DNA from: CAYMCO01 sp964388955
Lineage (GTDB): Bacteria; Chloroflexota; Anaerolineae; Anaerolineales; E44-bin32
Length of the DNA stretch: 64,000 bases
NCBI GenBank assembly: GCA_964388955.1
Contig: CAYMCO010000024.1
Span: 1-64,000 of the forward strand
Direction: 5' to 3'
This document shows, piece by piece, positions 46,169 through 55,392 of the stretch (position 1 is the stretch's first letter; every line of letters begins with the position of its first letter). The notes under the pieces are model-generated. The model saw nothing but the letters and a program-made list of their open reading frames with translations, ran no database searches and had not been told where the DNA came from. The position numbers and the translations under genes were made by a program.

Positions 46169-47809
46169 ATGAAAGCAAAGCGGACACTCTTTATTGGTCT
46201 CAGTATGATCGTGACGGCGGCATTTCTGCTGGCGGCGTGCGGCGGAGCGACGCCCGTCCCGCCGGAGGTCGCGCCCGCCACGGCTGGGTCGGCGGAGACG
46301 GAGGCGGCTCCGCCACCGACCGAAGCGCCCGCGGCCGCGACGGAAGCCCCGCCGACGGAGAATGTGCTCACCTATATCTACCCGCGCATCATCAGCGAGT
46401 TGGATCCCAGCCTGGTGCTCTCCTCGGAAAACAACATCATGTGGAATGTCTGGGGCAACCTGACATTATGGGATCCGGACGAGGGCGTGGTGCCCTTTAT
46501 TGCCGATTCGTGGGAATCCAACGGGGACGCGACGGTATGGACGTTCAAGCTGCACGAGGGGGTCAAATGCCATGACGGCAGCGATTTCACGGCCGAGGAT
46601 GTGAAGTTCTCCTGGGAACGCACCATTGACGCCGGTGCGCTGGCGTATGTCTTCGCCATGGTGGATAGCGTGGAGGCGGTCGACCCGCTCACCGTCCAAG
46701 TCAACCTGAGCTACCCCTTCAAGATGGATGCCAACGCGGCCAACTCCTGGGGCCCTTACTTGATGTGCCGGAACGTGGCAGACAAGCCTCCCGAATGGTT
46801 CGGCGCGGGCAACGAGAACGGGGTCGGCCCGTATGTGATCGACAGCTTTGAGCCGGGCCAACGCATGGTGCTGAAGAAGTTTGACGGCTGGTTTGGCCAA
46901 TGGCCGGAGGGCAGTTTTGACACGGTGGTGATCGAAATGGTGGAGGACCCCGCCGTGCGCGTCCAGATGCTGCGCGGGGGCGAAGGGGATATCGCATGGG
47001 GAATCTCGTACGACGACTTCGATTCTCTCAACGCTTCCGGTATGGTGAACGCCTTTGGCATCCCTGCCTTCCAGCAGCTCCAGTGGCATTTCAACACCCG
47101 ACGGCCGCCGCTGGATAGCCTGCAGGTGCGGCAAGCGCTGGCCTATTCCTTCCCCTATGAGCAGGCTGCGCTGGGCACCTTTGGCGGGTTCGGGGTGATC
47201 GCCCAAGGGGCAGTGCCGCGAATCCAGTGGGATCCGCCCGTTACGACCGAGACCTACACCTACGATCTGGAGAAGGCGGGTGAGCTTCTCACCGCTGCGG
47301 GCATTCCCGAGGGCACGACCTTGCGCCTCGGGGTGGAGGTCAATGCGATAGAGGAGATCAAGACTGCTGAGCTGTGGCAGGCGGAGCTGGCCAAGCTCGG
47401 AATCAACCTGGTCATCGAGAAGATCACCTCTTCCGTGCGCTGGGACGAGGTCTACAATCCAGATACCGAATTCGATATCATGCTCATGCACATGATCATC
47501 GGGTTCGACTCGCCCAATGAATATCTGGGGTCCCTGTGGCACAGCGGCTGGACGTGGTACCCATTCTCCGGCTTCGACAGCGCCGATTTCAACTCGCTTG
47601 TGGAGGAGGCGCTATCGCTCGAAGCGGTGGACAAGGCGGAATCCGACCGTATGTACCAAGAGGCCGAGCAGATCCTTTTCGACGACGCCGTCGCCGTCTT
47701 CGCGCTCGATCTGCCGCAGGACTGGGCGGTGGCCACCGATCTGGGCGGCTTCAAGCCCAACCCGCTCTACGGATACGATGTGTTCTTCTGGCAGTTGTAT
47801 CGTCAGTGA
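46169..47809 (+). CDS. ABC transporter substrate-binding lipoprotein, SBP_bac_5 family
   Basis: A 546-residue peptide/nickel-type binding protein. MKAKRTLFIGLSMIV leads to lipobox LLAAC, then a Pro/Ala/Glu/Thr-rich linker. Family marks include WTFKLHEGVKCHDGSDFTAE in the N lobe (given in part), DVKFSWER and YDLEKAGELLTAAGIPEG. ATG 46169 is chosen because CAGGAGA lies eight bases upstream and gives a clean signal peptide; 46163 and 46124 are alternatives. It completes the importer encoded by the four preceding genes. Ligand unknown. Confidence 0.88.
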   Translation: MKAKRTLFIGLSMIVTAAFLLAACGGATPVPPEVAPATAGSAETEAAPPPTEAPAAATEAPPTENVLTYIYPRIISELDPSLVLSSENNIMWNVWGNLTLWDPDEGVVPFIADSWESNGDATVWTFKLHEGVKCHDGSDFTAEDVKFSWERTIDAGALAYVFAMVDSVEAVDPLTVQVNLSYPFKMDANAANSWGPYLMCRNVADKPPEWFGAGNENGVGPYVIDSFEPGQRMVLKKFDGWFGQWPEGSFDTVVIEMVEDPAVRVQMLRGGEGDIAWGISYDDFDSLNASGMVNAFGIPAFQQLQWHFNTRRPPLDSLQVRQALAYSFPYEQAALGTFGGFGVIAQGAVPRIQWDPPVTTETYTYDLEKAGELLTAAGIPEGTTLRLGVEVNAIEEIKTAELWQAELAKLGINLVIEKITSSVRWDEVYNPDTEFDIMLMHMIIGFDSPNEYLGSLWHSGWTWYPFSGFDSADFNSLVEEALSLEAVDKAESDRMYQEAEQILFDDAVAVFALDLPQDWAVATDLGGFKPNPLYGYDVFFWQLYRQ

Positions 47810-47834
47810 GTTTGTAGTAGAAGCTGTTCTTTGT

Positions 47835-47860
47835 GGCGTGGGGGCAGAGGCCCCCACGCC
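47835..47860 (+). terminator. Strong hairpin after the binding-protein gene
   Basis: Eleven-base perfect arms (47835-47845 and 47850-47860) with an AGAG loop, 26 bases after the stop. It lacks a U tract but is placed as an operon end. Confidence 0.6.
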
Positions 47861-48195
47861 CGCCTCTAGGGCGGTGGCCATGAGTTGGTGATCTGGCCCA
47901 CGAGATCCGCCGGGCCAGTGAGCATCACGATACCGGTCTATGCCACGAGCATCATTCCAAGATGATGGAAATCACTTTTGCTGGTTGCAAGATGTTGCTA
48001 AACTAGTGGGGATTCATTGAATGTTCCACAAAGCCTCGGGCCCTTCCGCAGAAGAACCCAATTGGGGGTGGGGTGATACCATCCGGGGCTTGACGCGGCG
48101 ACGAGTTTGAGCTAATCAGGTGAAGAAAGCCGAGCGGGGGTAAGGCGACGGCCTGCGGGGGGTGGAAGGCGCATACCGGGGATCCGCGCCTTTCA

Positions 48196-48361
48196 CATCG
48201 AGACGCAATGATCTTGCTTCGATGGAGCAATTTGAATAACGGGTTCAAGGTCCCGGGGGTTTTTGCGCCTTCCGCTGGCTCGGCGGATGGCTGATTCGCG
48301 GCGGTTGCACGGCCCGGGCACTGGTGCGCCCGGATTCATGCCCGCTGAAGCTTCGGCGGGA
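48196..48361 (+). promoter_or_regulatory. Candidate structured 5' leader RNA
   Basis: Three inverted repeats follow each other upstream of the first tandem amidinotransferase: CATCGA/TCGATG (48196-48224) with an inner GCAA/TTGC, CCGGGC/GCCCGG (48314-48333) and CCCGCTGAAG/CTTCGGCGGG (48341-48360). They could be a cis-acting RNA or simply reflect GC-rich sequence. No known riboswitch consensus was recognised. Confidence 0.25.
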
Positions 48362-48471
48362 GGTTTCTCCGTCTCGGCCTCGAACTCGGCCCGGGCGGCC
48401 GGAAGACCGACTGTGAATCGTGCGCTGGGAATCTGAGAGCTGGGAAATCAATCGGTTGAAAGAGAGGGAAG

Positions 48472-49635
48472 ATGCCGAAGATCGTCAACTGCTGGAATGA
48501 ATGGGATCCGCTGAAGCGTGTGATATTGGGGGTGCCGGACGGGACGGTGCTCTCGGCCCCGGAACCGGCCGTGGTGCATGACTCCCCGCGCGGCGGTTTT
48601 CCGGCCGGGCGATATGGCCCCTTTCCTCAGGAGATGGTGGCCAAAGCACGCGAACAGATGAACGCTTTTGCCAAGATCTTGGAGGATCGTGGGGTGACCG
48701 TCGACCGGCCGACGCCCATCGATTTCAACCAACAAGTGTCGACCCCGGATTGGGTGCAGCAGAACATGCGTGGTTGCATGCCCCCGAGGGATGTGTTGCT
48801 GCCAGTGGGGGAGGAAATCATGGAGACCACCATGTCGCTGCGGTCCCGCTGGTACGAATACCTGGCCTATCGACCAATCCTGGAAGGGTACTTCCGCGAT
48901 GACCCGGATTTTGTCTGGACTGCCGCTCCCAAGCCCCGATTGACAGAAGACACCTATGAGCGGAACTATTGGGACAACTTCCGCAACCACTGGACGGATG
49001 CTGAGAAAGAGGTGCGCCATCTCGGGCGGAAATGGGTGCTGACCGACAAGGAGCCGTGTTTCGACGCTGCGGACGCGGCCCGCTGCGGGAAGGACATCTT
49101 TTGGATGGCTTCCTCGGTCTCCAATGCGCTGGGAATCGACTGGGTGAAGCGCCACTTCGGACGCAGGGGCCTCCGGGTGCACGTGGTTCAATTTGCCTCA
49201 GGCAATGGTTACTTCCATCCCTGGCATATTGATATCGAGTTCACCGTGCTTCGGCCGGGCTTGGCGGTCTATAACCCGGATCTGTATCCCATTGTCCCGG
49301 AGCTCAAACTGCTGCTGGAAATGAACGATTGGAAGTTGATCCCCGCCGCGCGGCCGGTGAGGGAATATGACTGTTCGCCCTCACTGTGCGGTGGGGAGGG
49401 TAACGGCACGTCGTGGATTTCCATGAACACCTTTTCGATCGATCCGGAGACGATCTGCGTGGAGGCCGGGGAGACGCCGTACATGGAGCAGTTGGACAAG
49501 CTGGGATTCAATGTGATCCCCGTGGAGTTCGACGCGGTCTATCCTCTAGGGGGGGAGCTGCACTGCTCGACCGTGGATGTCTACCGTGAGGGGAGTTGCG
49601 AGGATTACTTTCCCAAGCAGATCCCCGGGTTCTAG
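48472..49635 (+). CDS. Arginine:glycine-type amidinotransferase (copy 2)
   Basis: A 387-residue amidinotransferase, first of three in tandem. The triad is Asp198 (CFDAADAARCGKDIF), His252 (PWHID) and Cys365 (LHCSTVDV). It shares NCWNEWDPLKRVILG and DYFPKQIPGF with its paralogues. The strand after WHID reads IEFTVL and the following loop EYDCSPSLCGGEGNG is unique to this copy, so the acceptor pocket probably differs. The gene is preceded by AGAGAGGGAAG and followed by copy 3 after 100 bases. Confidence 0.9.
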   Translation: MPKIVNCWNEWDPLKRVILGVPDGTVLSAPEPAVVHDSPRGGFPAGRYGPFPQEMVAKAREQMNAFAKILEDRGVTVDRPTPIDFNQQVSTPDWVQQNMRGCMPPRDVLLPVGEEIMETTMSLRSRWYEYLAYRPILEGYFRDDPDFVWTAAPKPRLTEDTYERNYWDNFRNHWTDAEKEVRHLGRKWVLTDKEPCFDAADAARCGKDIFWMASSVSNALGIDWVKRHFGRRGLRVHVVQFASGNGYFHPWHIDIEFTVLRPGLAVYNPDLYPIVPELKLLLEMNDWKLIPAARPVREYDCSPSLCGGEGNGTSWISMNTFSIDPETICVEAGETPYMEQLDKLGFNVIPVEFDAVYPLGGELHCSTVDVYREGSCEDYFPKQIPGF

Positions 49636-49735
49636 GCTGTGGAGTCGGGGGCGGCCGCGGGTTGTGGAAGGGGTGCGGGCGCCGAGAGCTGCGCCATGGG
49701 GGATGTCTGAAACTTGAACAAACAAGGGAGTCGGC

Positions 49736-50869
49736 ATGCCAAGAATCGTGAACTCATGGAATGAATGGGACCCGCTGAAGCGGGTGATCGTGGGCCGGAC
49801 AGACGTTGGGGGCATGCTCCCCCAGCCGGAGCCGGGAGCTGTAATCGGGCCCATGGTTGGTCTGGGCTTCGACGAGTGGCGCCCATTTCCCGAGCAGGTA
49901 GTGGCGGAGGCCACTGTGGAGATGGAGGCCTTTGTGAAAATGCTGCAGGCGCGAGGCATACAGGTGGACCGGCCGGGGGAGCTCGACCTGACGCAGACGG
50001 TGTGCACTCCCGACTGGCAGCACGAGGGCTTGTTCACACTCATGCCGCCGCGCGATATTCTCATGGCGGTGGGCTCTGAAATTCTGGAAGCGACTATGTC
50101 TCAACGCAGCCGCTGGTTCGAGTTCATCGCCTACCGTCCGATCCTCGAGACCTACTTCAAAGAGGATCCCGGCTTTCAGTGGGAGGCCGCGCCCAAGCCC
50201 CGCCTGACCGAAAAATCCTATGAACCGGGGTTCTGGGAGAACTTCCACAATGTGTGGTCGGAGGAGGAGAAGCGGGCGCGCATGCGGCAGGGGAGGTTTA
50301 AGAACAGCGACGCGGAACCGCTCTTCGACGTGGCAGATGCCCTCCGCTGTGGCAAGGATATCTTCGTCCAGCTCTCTCTGCCCACGACCCGGTCCGGCAT
50401 CGATTGGCTGCGGCGGCACCTGGAGCCAAAGGGCTTTCGGGTGCATGAGGTGCAGTTCAATACCACCAATCCGTGGCATATCGACACCACCGTCTTTTGC
50501 CCGCGCGAGGGCCTGCTGTTTCAGAACCCCAACTGGATGCCGCTTAGCGAGGGGTTCCATCAATTGTTCCGCCAGAACGGCTGGGAGATCGTGGAGTGCG
50601 CGCCGCCAGGGAGGACCGAGACCCACAAATACAGCTCTTCGAGCTTCTATCTTGGATACAACGTCTTTTCCTTGGATCCCGGGACCGTATGTGTGGAGGC
50701 GGCTGAGAAGCCGCTTATGGAGCAATTGGCTTCCTATGGAATCGAACCCATCCCCGTGGATTTCAACAATGTCTCTCCCTTCGGCGGAGGGCTGCACTGC
50801 GCGACGGTGGACGTGCATCGGGAGGGCGATTGCCAGGACTATTTTCCGAAACAGATCCAAGGCTATTAG
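49736..50869 (+). CDS. Arginine:glycine-type amidinotransferase (copy 3)
   Basis: A 377-residue paralogue with triad Asp198 (LFDVADALRCGKDIF), His248 (PWHID) and Cys355 (LHCATVDV). It is about ten residues shorter than copies 1 and 2, mostly before the His and in the loop before SSSFYLGYNVFSLD. The substrate strand reads TTVFCP and the stretch TRSGIDW replaces the NxGGMDW or NALGIDW seen elsewhere. AAGGGAGT lies before the ATG. It is the middle gene of the tandem and so probably co-transcribed with copies 2 and 4. Confidence 0.9.
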   Translation: MPRIVNSWNEWDPLKRVIVGRTDVGGMLPQPEPGAVIGPMVGLGFDEWRPFPEQVVAEATVEMEAFVKMLQARGIQVDRPGELDLTQTVCTPDWQHEGLFTLMPPRDILMAVGSEILEATMSQRSRWFEFIAYRPILETYFKEDPGFQWEAAPKPRLTEKSYEPGFWENFHNVWSEEEKRARMRQGRFKNSDAEPLFDVADALRCGKDIFVQLSLPTTRSGIDWLRRHLEPKGFRVHEVQFNTTNPWHIDTTVFCPREGLLFQNPNWMPLSEGFHQLFRQNGWEIVECAPPGRTETHKYSSSSFYLGYNVFSLDPGTVCVEAAEKPLMEQLASYGIEPIPVDFNNVSPFGGGLHCATVDVHREGDCQDYFPKQIQGY

Positions 50870-50940
50870 CCATGGATCGAGGTCAATGAGAAATCGCCAT
50901 CACCGGTCAAAGGCTGGAATCTGATGCGAAGGAGCAACTG

Positions 50941-52089
50941 ATGGCCGAAATTGTCAACTCGTGGAATGAATGGGATCCATTGACGCGTGTGATTGTGGGG
51001 CGGCCGGACGGCACCGTGCTGCAAGCGCCGGAGCCGGCAATCCTCTATGACGTGCCCGCCTGCCCCTATCCAAACTACGGACCGCTGCCCTCGGACAAGA
51101 TCCAGCGCGCCCGAGAACAGATGGACCATTTCGTGGATGTGCTCGAGGCGCGCGGCGCGACGGTGGACCGGCCGACGCCCGTCAACTTCAACCAGCGCGT
51201 GACCACGCCCGATTGGGAGCAGGAGACCATGCGCGGCATCATGCCGCCACGCGACCTGCTGCTGGCGATCGGGCCCGAAATCTTGGAAGCTACCATGTCG
51301 GAACGCGCCCGCTGGTTCGAGTATATCTGCTATCGGCCCATCCTGGAGGCATATTTCAAGGGGGACCCAGATTTCATTTGGGAGGCGGCGCCCAAGCCGC
51401 GCCTGACCGAGGCTTCCTACGTGGAAGGCTACTGGGAAAAATACCGCAACGAGTGGTCAGACGAACAGAAAATGGAACGGGCACTGGCGCGCCAGTGGAC
51501 GCTGACGGAGGTGGAGCCGCTTTTTGACGCGGCGGATATCGCCCGCTGCGGAAAGGATATTTTCATTCAGGCATCCTCCAAGACCAACGCCGGGGGCATC
51601 TCCTGGCTCAAGCGCCACTTTGAGCCCCAGGGCTTCCGGGTGCACGTGGTGCAGTTTGGCGGCAACCCGCGCCTGTGGCACATCGACGGGAATTACCTTC
51701 CCTTGTGCCCCGGTAAGGCGATCATCAACCCGGACTGGCCGCCCATCACGGAGGAGTTCGTTAAGCTGCATGAGATCAACGGTTGGGAACTGATCGAGGC
51801 CGCGCGCCCGACGCGCAAGAAGGGGGATCCGTGGTCGTATATCGACGGCCACACAGGAGGGGAACTCTGGCTATCCATCAACACGTTGATGCTCGACCCC
51901 AAGACCATCTTCATTGAGGCCCAGGAGAGGGCTCACCAGGAATTGCTGGATGGCCTTGGCTTTGAGGTGATCGCCCTGCCGTTCGACGAGGTAGGGGCAT
52001 TTGGCGGGTCCTTCCACTGCGCCACGGTGGACGTCTCCAGGGAAGGGAAGTGCGAGGACTACTTTCCGAAGCAGGTTCCGGGGTATTGA
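50941..52089 (+). CDS. Arginine:glycine-type amidinotransferase (copy 4)
   Basis: A 382-residue paralogue with triad Asp196 (LFDAADIARCGKDIF), His247 (LWHID) and Cys360 (FHCATVDV). The substrate strand reads GNYLPL and the flap region (KKGDPWSYIDGHTGGELW) is unlike the other copies, again suggesting a different acceptor. GAAGGAGCAACTG precedes the ATG. It is followed after 244 bases by ECF transporter genes on the same strand. Confidence 0.9.
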   Translation: MAEIVNSWNEWDPLTRVIVGRPDGTVLQAPEPAILYDVPACPYPNYGPLPSDKIQRAREQMDHFVDVLEARGATVDRPTPVNFNQRVTTPDWEQETMRGIMPPRDLLLAIGPEILEATMSERARWFEYICYRPILEAYFKGDPDFIWEAAPKPRLTEASYVEGYWEKYRNEWSDEQKMERALARQWTLTEVEPLFDAADIARCGKDIFIQASSKTNAGGISWLKRHFEPQGFRVHVVQFGGNPRLWHIDGNYLPLCPGKAIINPDWPPITEEFVKLHEINGWELIEAARPTRKKGDPWSYIDGHTGGELWLSINTLMLDPKTIFIEAQERAHQELLDGLGFEVIALPFDEVGAFGGSFHCATVDVSREGKCEDYFPKQVPGY

Positions 52090-52333
52090 AAAAAGCCCAT
52101 GAATCTGCCGGTTTCGTGTGTTTCTATGCTGTAGCGGCTGGAAATGTCAGCAAGAATCAGGAACCAGGAGGGGAATAGAGTGTTTTAGATAGTGGGCCGC
52201 AAGCCTGCATCAGGCAGAAGAACGTCGGAGAGCGGTATCGGGGCAGCAGTCGGCGTTATGGCACCATGGGGAAAAGAGCATCGCAATTGTGCATCGCAGG
52301 AATGCAGGCAAAGTGCTTGGATAAGGAGGAACG

Positions 52334-53146
52334 ATGGAGGACAAAGCGACAACTGGGGAAAGGGATTTCGAAGCCAAGAGCGCGGCGGGGATCTTCGGTG
52401 CGCCCATCTCCTGGGTTGCCCTGGTGGGCGCCTTGATGGGAGCCCTGGCCTTAGTTCCTTTCATCTTCTACCCCTTCGGCGGGGGTTTCATGTCCGCCGG
52501 CATGGGCGTGATGGGGCCCATCGGCGGCATGTTGTTGGGGCCGTGGGCGGGAGCGGTGGCCGGATTTATCGGTGGGGTCATCGGAATGATGATCTCCCCG
52601 GGGGCCTATCCCCTGGGCTTCGTAGATGTGTTCCTATCTGGCGTGCTGATCCCGTTCTCGTGGGGGTTGATGCATCCGAAGTACCGCAAATTCACTCTTG
52701 CGTGGTTCCCTCTGATGGCGGTAGTGTACTTTTTCATCCCCTATCACTTCCCGGGGGAGAGTATCGGCCTCGGCGGAGTGCAAGAACCCCAATACTTCTT
52801 CACATGGGCGTGGGGATGGATCGGCATGCTGGTCTACATCTTCCTGGCACCCACATTCTGGAAGCTGTACAAGTCAGAGCGCAATGTGACCAGTTTCATC
52901 GGGCTCTGGCTGAACATGGCCCTGGCATGCATCCTTTGGGCTATGCCCTGGATCTCCCCTTGGTATGGGTTGGTGCGCTTCCCCTATGACACGGCGCTGG
53001 CGAACAATGTGATCACTACATGGTCAACCATATTGCCGGTCAGTGTGACATCGGTCGTGCTAGGGTACTTCTTGATACGGGCCATCAGGAGGGGCAATCT
53101 GCGCCGCATCCCGGGAACTTACGTCACCATGAAGGAAGAGATTTAG
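52334..53146 (+). CDS. ECF transporter S-component-like membrane protein
   Basis: A 270-residue membrane protein with about six or seven helices, rich in Gly near the N-terminal half (GVMGPIGGMLLGPWAGAVAG, GGVIGMMISPGAYPLGFVDV in separate helices), like substrate-binding S components. It is followed by a T component and a double ATPase, which supports the ECF assignment. It is longer than typical S components (about 180-220) and has no recognisable vitamin-type subfamily. TAAGGAGGAACG gives a strong start. The ligand may be related to the amidinotransferase products or substrates; this is inference. Confidence 0.7.
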   Translation: MEDKATTGERDFEAKSAAGIFGAPISWVALVGALMGALALVPFIFYPFGGGFMSAGMGVMGPIGGMLLGPWAGAVAGFIGGVIGMMISPGAYPLGFVDVFLSGVLIPFSWGLMHPKYRKFTLAWFPLMAVVYFFIPYHFPGESIGLGGVQEPQYFFTWAWGWIGMLVYIFLAPTFWKLYKSERNVTSFIGLWLNMALACILWAMPWISPWYGLVRFPYDTALANNVITTWSTILPVSVTSVVLGYFLIRAIRRGNLRRIPGTYVTMKEEI

Positions 53147-53156
53147 GCGGGATCGC

Positions 53157-53179
53157 GCACCCTCTGGCCTGAGGGGTGC
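53157..53179 (+). terminator. Hairpin with CTTT tail between S component and small membrane gene
   Basis: GCACCCTC pairs with GAGGGGTGC around TGGCCT, with one bulged base, followed by TTTA. It may lower expression of the downstream genes relative to the S component. Confidence 0.4.
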
Positions 53180-53219
53180 TTTACCGGCGGATAGAATCGC
53201 AAGTCTTAGGAGGCACGCT

Positions 53220-53414
53220 ATGCGTACATGGATTGCAGCGGGAGGAGCATTGTTGCTCGCTTACGGCGTCATGCGGCTGATCAGCGGGTTGTGGGGCGAG
53301 GCTGCGACGTACTCGGGGGCGAACAATACACTCATCTCGGTGATCGTCTTGGTGGTCGGAGTTGTCTTGTTGGTGGTGGCCTACTTTATGAAGGGGGAAG
53401 CCGAGAAAGCGTAA
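53220..53414 (+). CDS. Small two-helix membrane protein in the ECF locus
   Basis: A 64-residue protein with two hydrophobic helices (about 4-24 and 38-57) and a short charged tail. TAGGAGGCACGCT gives a good start. No family is recognised. Its place between the S component and the ATPase gene suggests it belongs to the transporter, perhaps as an extra membrane subunit like CbiN or a substrate-specific accessory protein; this is inference from position only. Confidence 0.65.
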   Translation: MRTWIAAGGALLLAYGVMRLISGLWGEAATYSGANNTLISVIVLVVGVVLLVVAYFMKGEAEKA

Positions 53415-53535
53415 GGGATGGCTGACCGATCCCCTTGAAGTGCCGACTGCTGCCCAGGCAATCGGATCCGGAGAGCCTGATCTCTGAGTGCTTGCTGCTC
53501 AAAGTGGAGGCGTACGCAACCATGGAGATGGGAAA

Positions 53536-55350
53536 TTGGACGACGTGATCGTTGAAGTCAAAGATCTGACGTTCACCTATGCCGCAAGCGAGGACAAGGC
53601 CCTGAAAGGGATCACGCTCGATATCGAACGCGGCGAGTATGTGGCCATCGTGGGCGCCAACGGAGCCGGAAAGACGACCTTCTGTCTGCACATAAACGGT
53701 GTGCTGCCGGTTGTGCTGGGGGGCAGAATGGGAGGCAGGATCCTGGTTCTGGGCCGAGAGCCTTGTGACCATCATGTCTATGACATCGCGCAGAACGTGG
53801 GTATGGTCTTGCAGGACCCCGAAGCGCAGTTGTTCTCCGCCGATATCCTCTCGGAGGTGGCCTTTGCGGCCGAGAACCGCGGCATCCCGCGCGAGGAGAT
53901 GAGGAAGCTGATTGATTGGGCCCTGGATGTGGTGCGGCTGAAGGAGTATATCGGGGGCTTCAGCGCGAAGCTGTCGGGAGGCCAGAAGCAGCGGCTGGCC
54001 ATCGCCGCCAATCTGGTGATCCGGCCGGAGATTCTTGTGTTGGATGAACCCACCTCCCAACTGGACCCCGTCGGAACGTCGGAGGTCTTTGCCACGCTGC
54101 GGGATCTCAATGAAGATGTCGGCATGACCATCATCGTGGCCACGCACAAGTGCGATCAGATCAGCTATTTTGCGGACAAGATCGTGGTGCTCGAGGAGGG
54201 GAATCTGATCCTCGAGGACACGCCGCGTAAGGTCTTTTTTCAGGTGCCGCGGCTGAGAACGGCATTGGTGCATGTGCCCGACGTCGCTGAGCTGGACTAT
54301 CAAATCCGAACCAGGCTGAACGGGGGTCCGGCCAGTGCGAGCGTACAGGGCGAAGCGAATGTAACGCTGGATGAGGCGCACAAAGCCATTGCTGCTTATA
54401 TCGAAGCGGGGAAACTCCATCCATCCGGCTCCTTCGAAGTTGGGTTGGGCCGTTCGGTGCCGGAAGAGATCGAGAACGAGCATGCGGATGTCATTCTGGA
54501 TATCGAGAACGTGAGCTTCCGCTATTCCGAGGGTGCGCCGCTGGCCCTATCCGATGTCAGCCTGAGCGTGAAGCGCGGGGAAGTGATTGGCATCATCGGG
54601 CAGAATGGCGCCGGTAAGACCACGCTCATGAAGTGCATAACAGGGTTGTTGAAGCCGACCGCTGGAAGAATATGCATCAACGACCAGGATGTCGCCGGGC
54701 TGGATGCCCTGAAGATCGCCAAGCTCGCCGGGCTGATCTTGCAGAATCCGGACAATCAACTCTTCCAGATGTCTTCGGAGGAAGAAATCGCATTTGGCTT
54801 GAACAACCTTGGATTGGACGACGATGAGATCAAACGCCGGATTGACGAGGTGCTTGAGCTGACCGGGATGGAGGCGTATCGGGAACTGTATCCCTTCAAA
54901 CTTTCCCTAGGCGACCGGCGCAAACTCGCCGTAGCGTCCATCTACGCCATGCACCCCTCCATCCTGATATTCGACGAGCCGACCACCGGCCAGGACTTTG
55001 CGGGTAGGTACCAGCTCAGTGATCTGGCGATCCGGCTGAATCGCTTGGGTGCCACGATCATCATGATCAGCCATGACATGAGCCTGATCGCACGTTACAC
55101 GCAGCGCACGTTGGTCATGGGAAAGAGCAAGATCCTGCTTGACGGGCCTACCCGGGAGGTTTTCTCCCAAACGGATGTCTTGGATTCGACTTTCCTCGAG
55201 CCCCCACCCGCCATTCAACTTGCTCAGGAGTTGGAGCGATTTGGTGTGCCGGCGAACATCCTGACGGTTGAAGAGCTATTCAATGCCCTGACCGGGGAAC
55301 GAATTGCGAGTACGATTGTGCTGCCGGACCTCTCGGCGGATCGAGGCTGA
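53536..55350 (+). CDS. ECF transporter double ATP-binding protein (EcfA-EcfA' fusion)
   Basis: A 604-residue protein with two ABC ATPase domains in one chain. Domain 1 has Walker A GANGAGKTT (about 40-48), signature LSGGQKQR and Walker B ILVLDEPTSQLDP. Domain 2 has Walker A GQNGAGKTT, Walker B ILIFDEPTTGQDF and switch His in MISHDMSLI, but its signature is degenerate (LSLGDRRKLA). The fusion is of the YkoD type. TTG 53536 is preferred, with GGAGATGGG upstream; GTG 53545 is an alternative. It energises the S/T membrane pair. Confidence 0.9.
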   Translation: MDDVIVEVKDLTFTYAASEDKALKGITLDIERGEYVAIVGANGAGKTTFCLHINGVLPVVLGGRMGGRILVLGREPCDHHVYDIAQNVGMVLQDPEAQLFSADILSEVAFAAENRGIPREEMRKLIDWALDVVRLKEYIGGFSAKLSGGQKQRLAIAANLVIRPEILVLDEPTSQLDPVGTSEVFATLRDLNEDVGMTIIVATHKCDQISYFADKIVVLEEGNLILEDTPRKVFFQVPRLRTALVHVPDVAELDYQIRTRLNGGPASASVQGEANVTLDEAHKAIAAYIEAGKLHPSGSFEVGLGRSVPEEIENEHADVILDIENVSFRYSEGAPLALSDVSLSVKRGEVIGIIGQNGAGKTTLMKCITGLLKPTAGRICINDQDVAGLDALKIAKLAGLILQNPDNQLFQMSSEEEIAFGLNNLGLDDDEIKRRIDEVLELTGMEAYRELYPFKLSLGDRRKLAVASIYAMHPSILIFDEPTTGQDFAGRYQLSDLAIRLNRLGATIIMISHDMSLIARYTQRTLVMGKSKILLDGPTREVFSQTDVLDSTFLEPPPAIQLAQELERFGVPANILTVEELFNALTGERIASTIVLPDLSADRG

Positions 55351-55392
55351 GAGGCTTTCTCGAGAGAGAGAAAAGTTGAAGGATACCAAAGC

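Larger units (their letters stand above)
47810..48471. other. Long leader before the tandem amidinotransferases
   Basis: About 660 bases without a supported gene: a strong hairpin at 47835-47860, a weak promoter candidate with TAAACT at 47999-48004, and a stretch with several inverted repeats (48196-48361). The next start codon follows AGAGAGGGAAG. Confidence 0.45.

Noticed and set aside
48236..48262. A tRNA T-arm-like sequence (GGGTTCAAGGTCCC)
   Set aside because: Loop and stem lengths do not fit and no acceptor or anticodon arms can be drawn around it.
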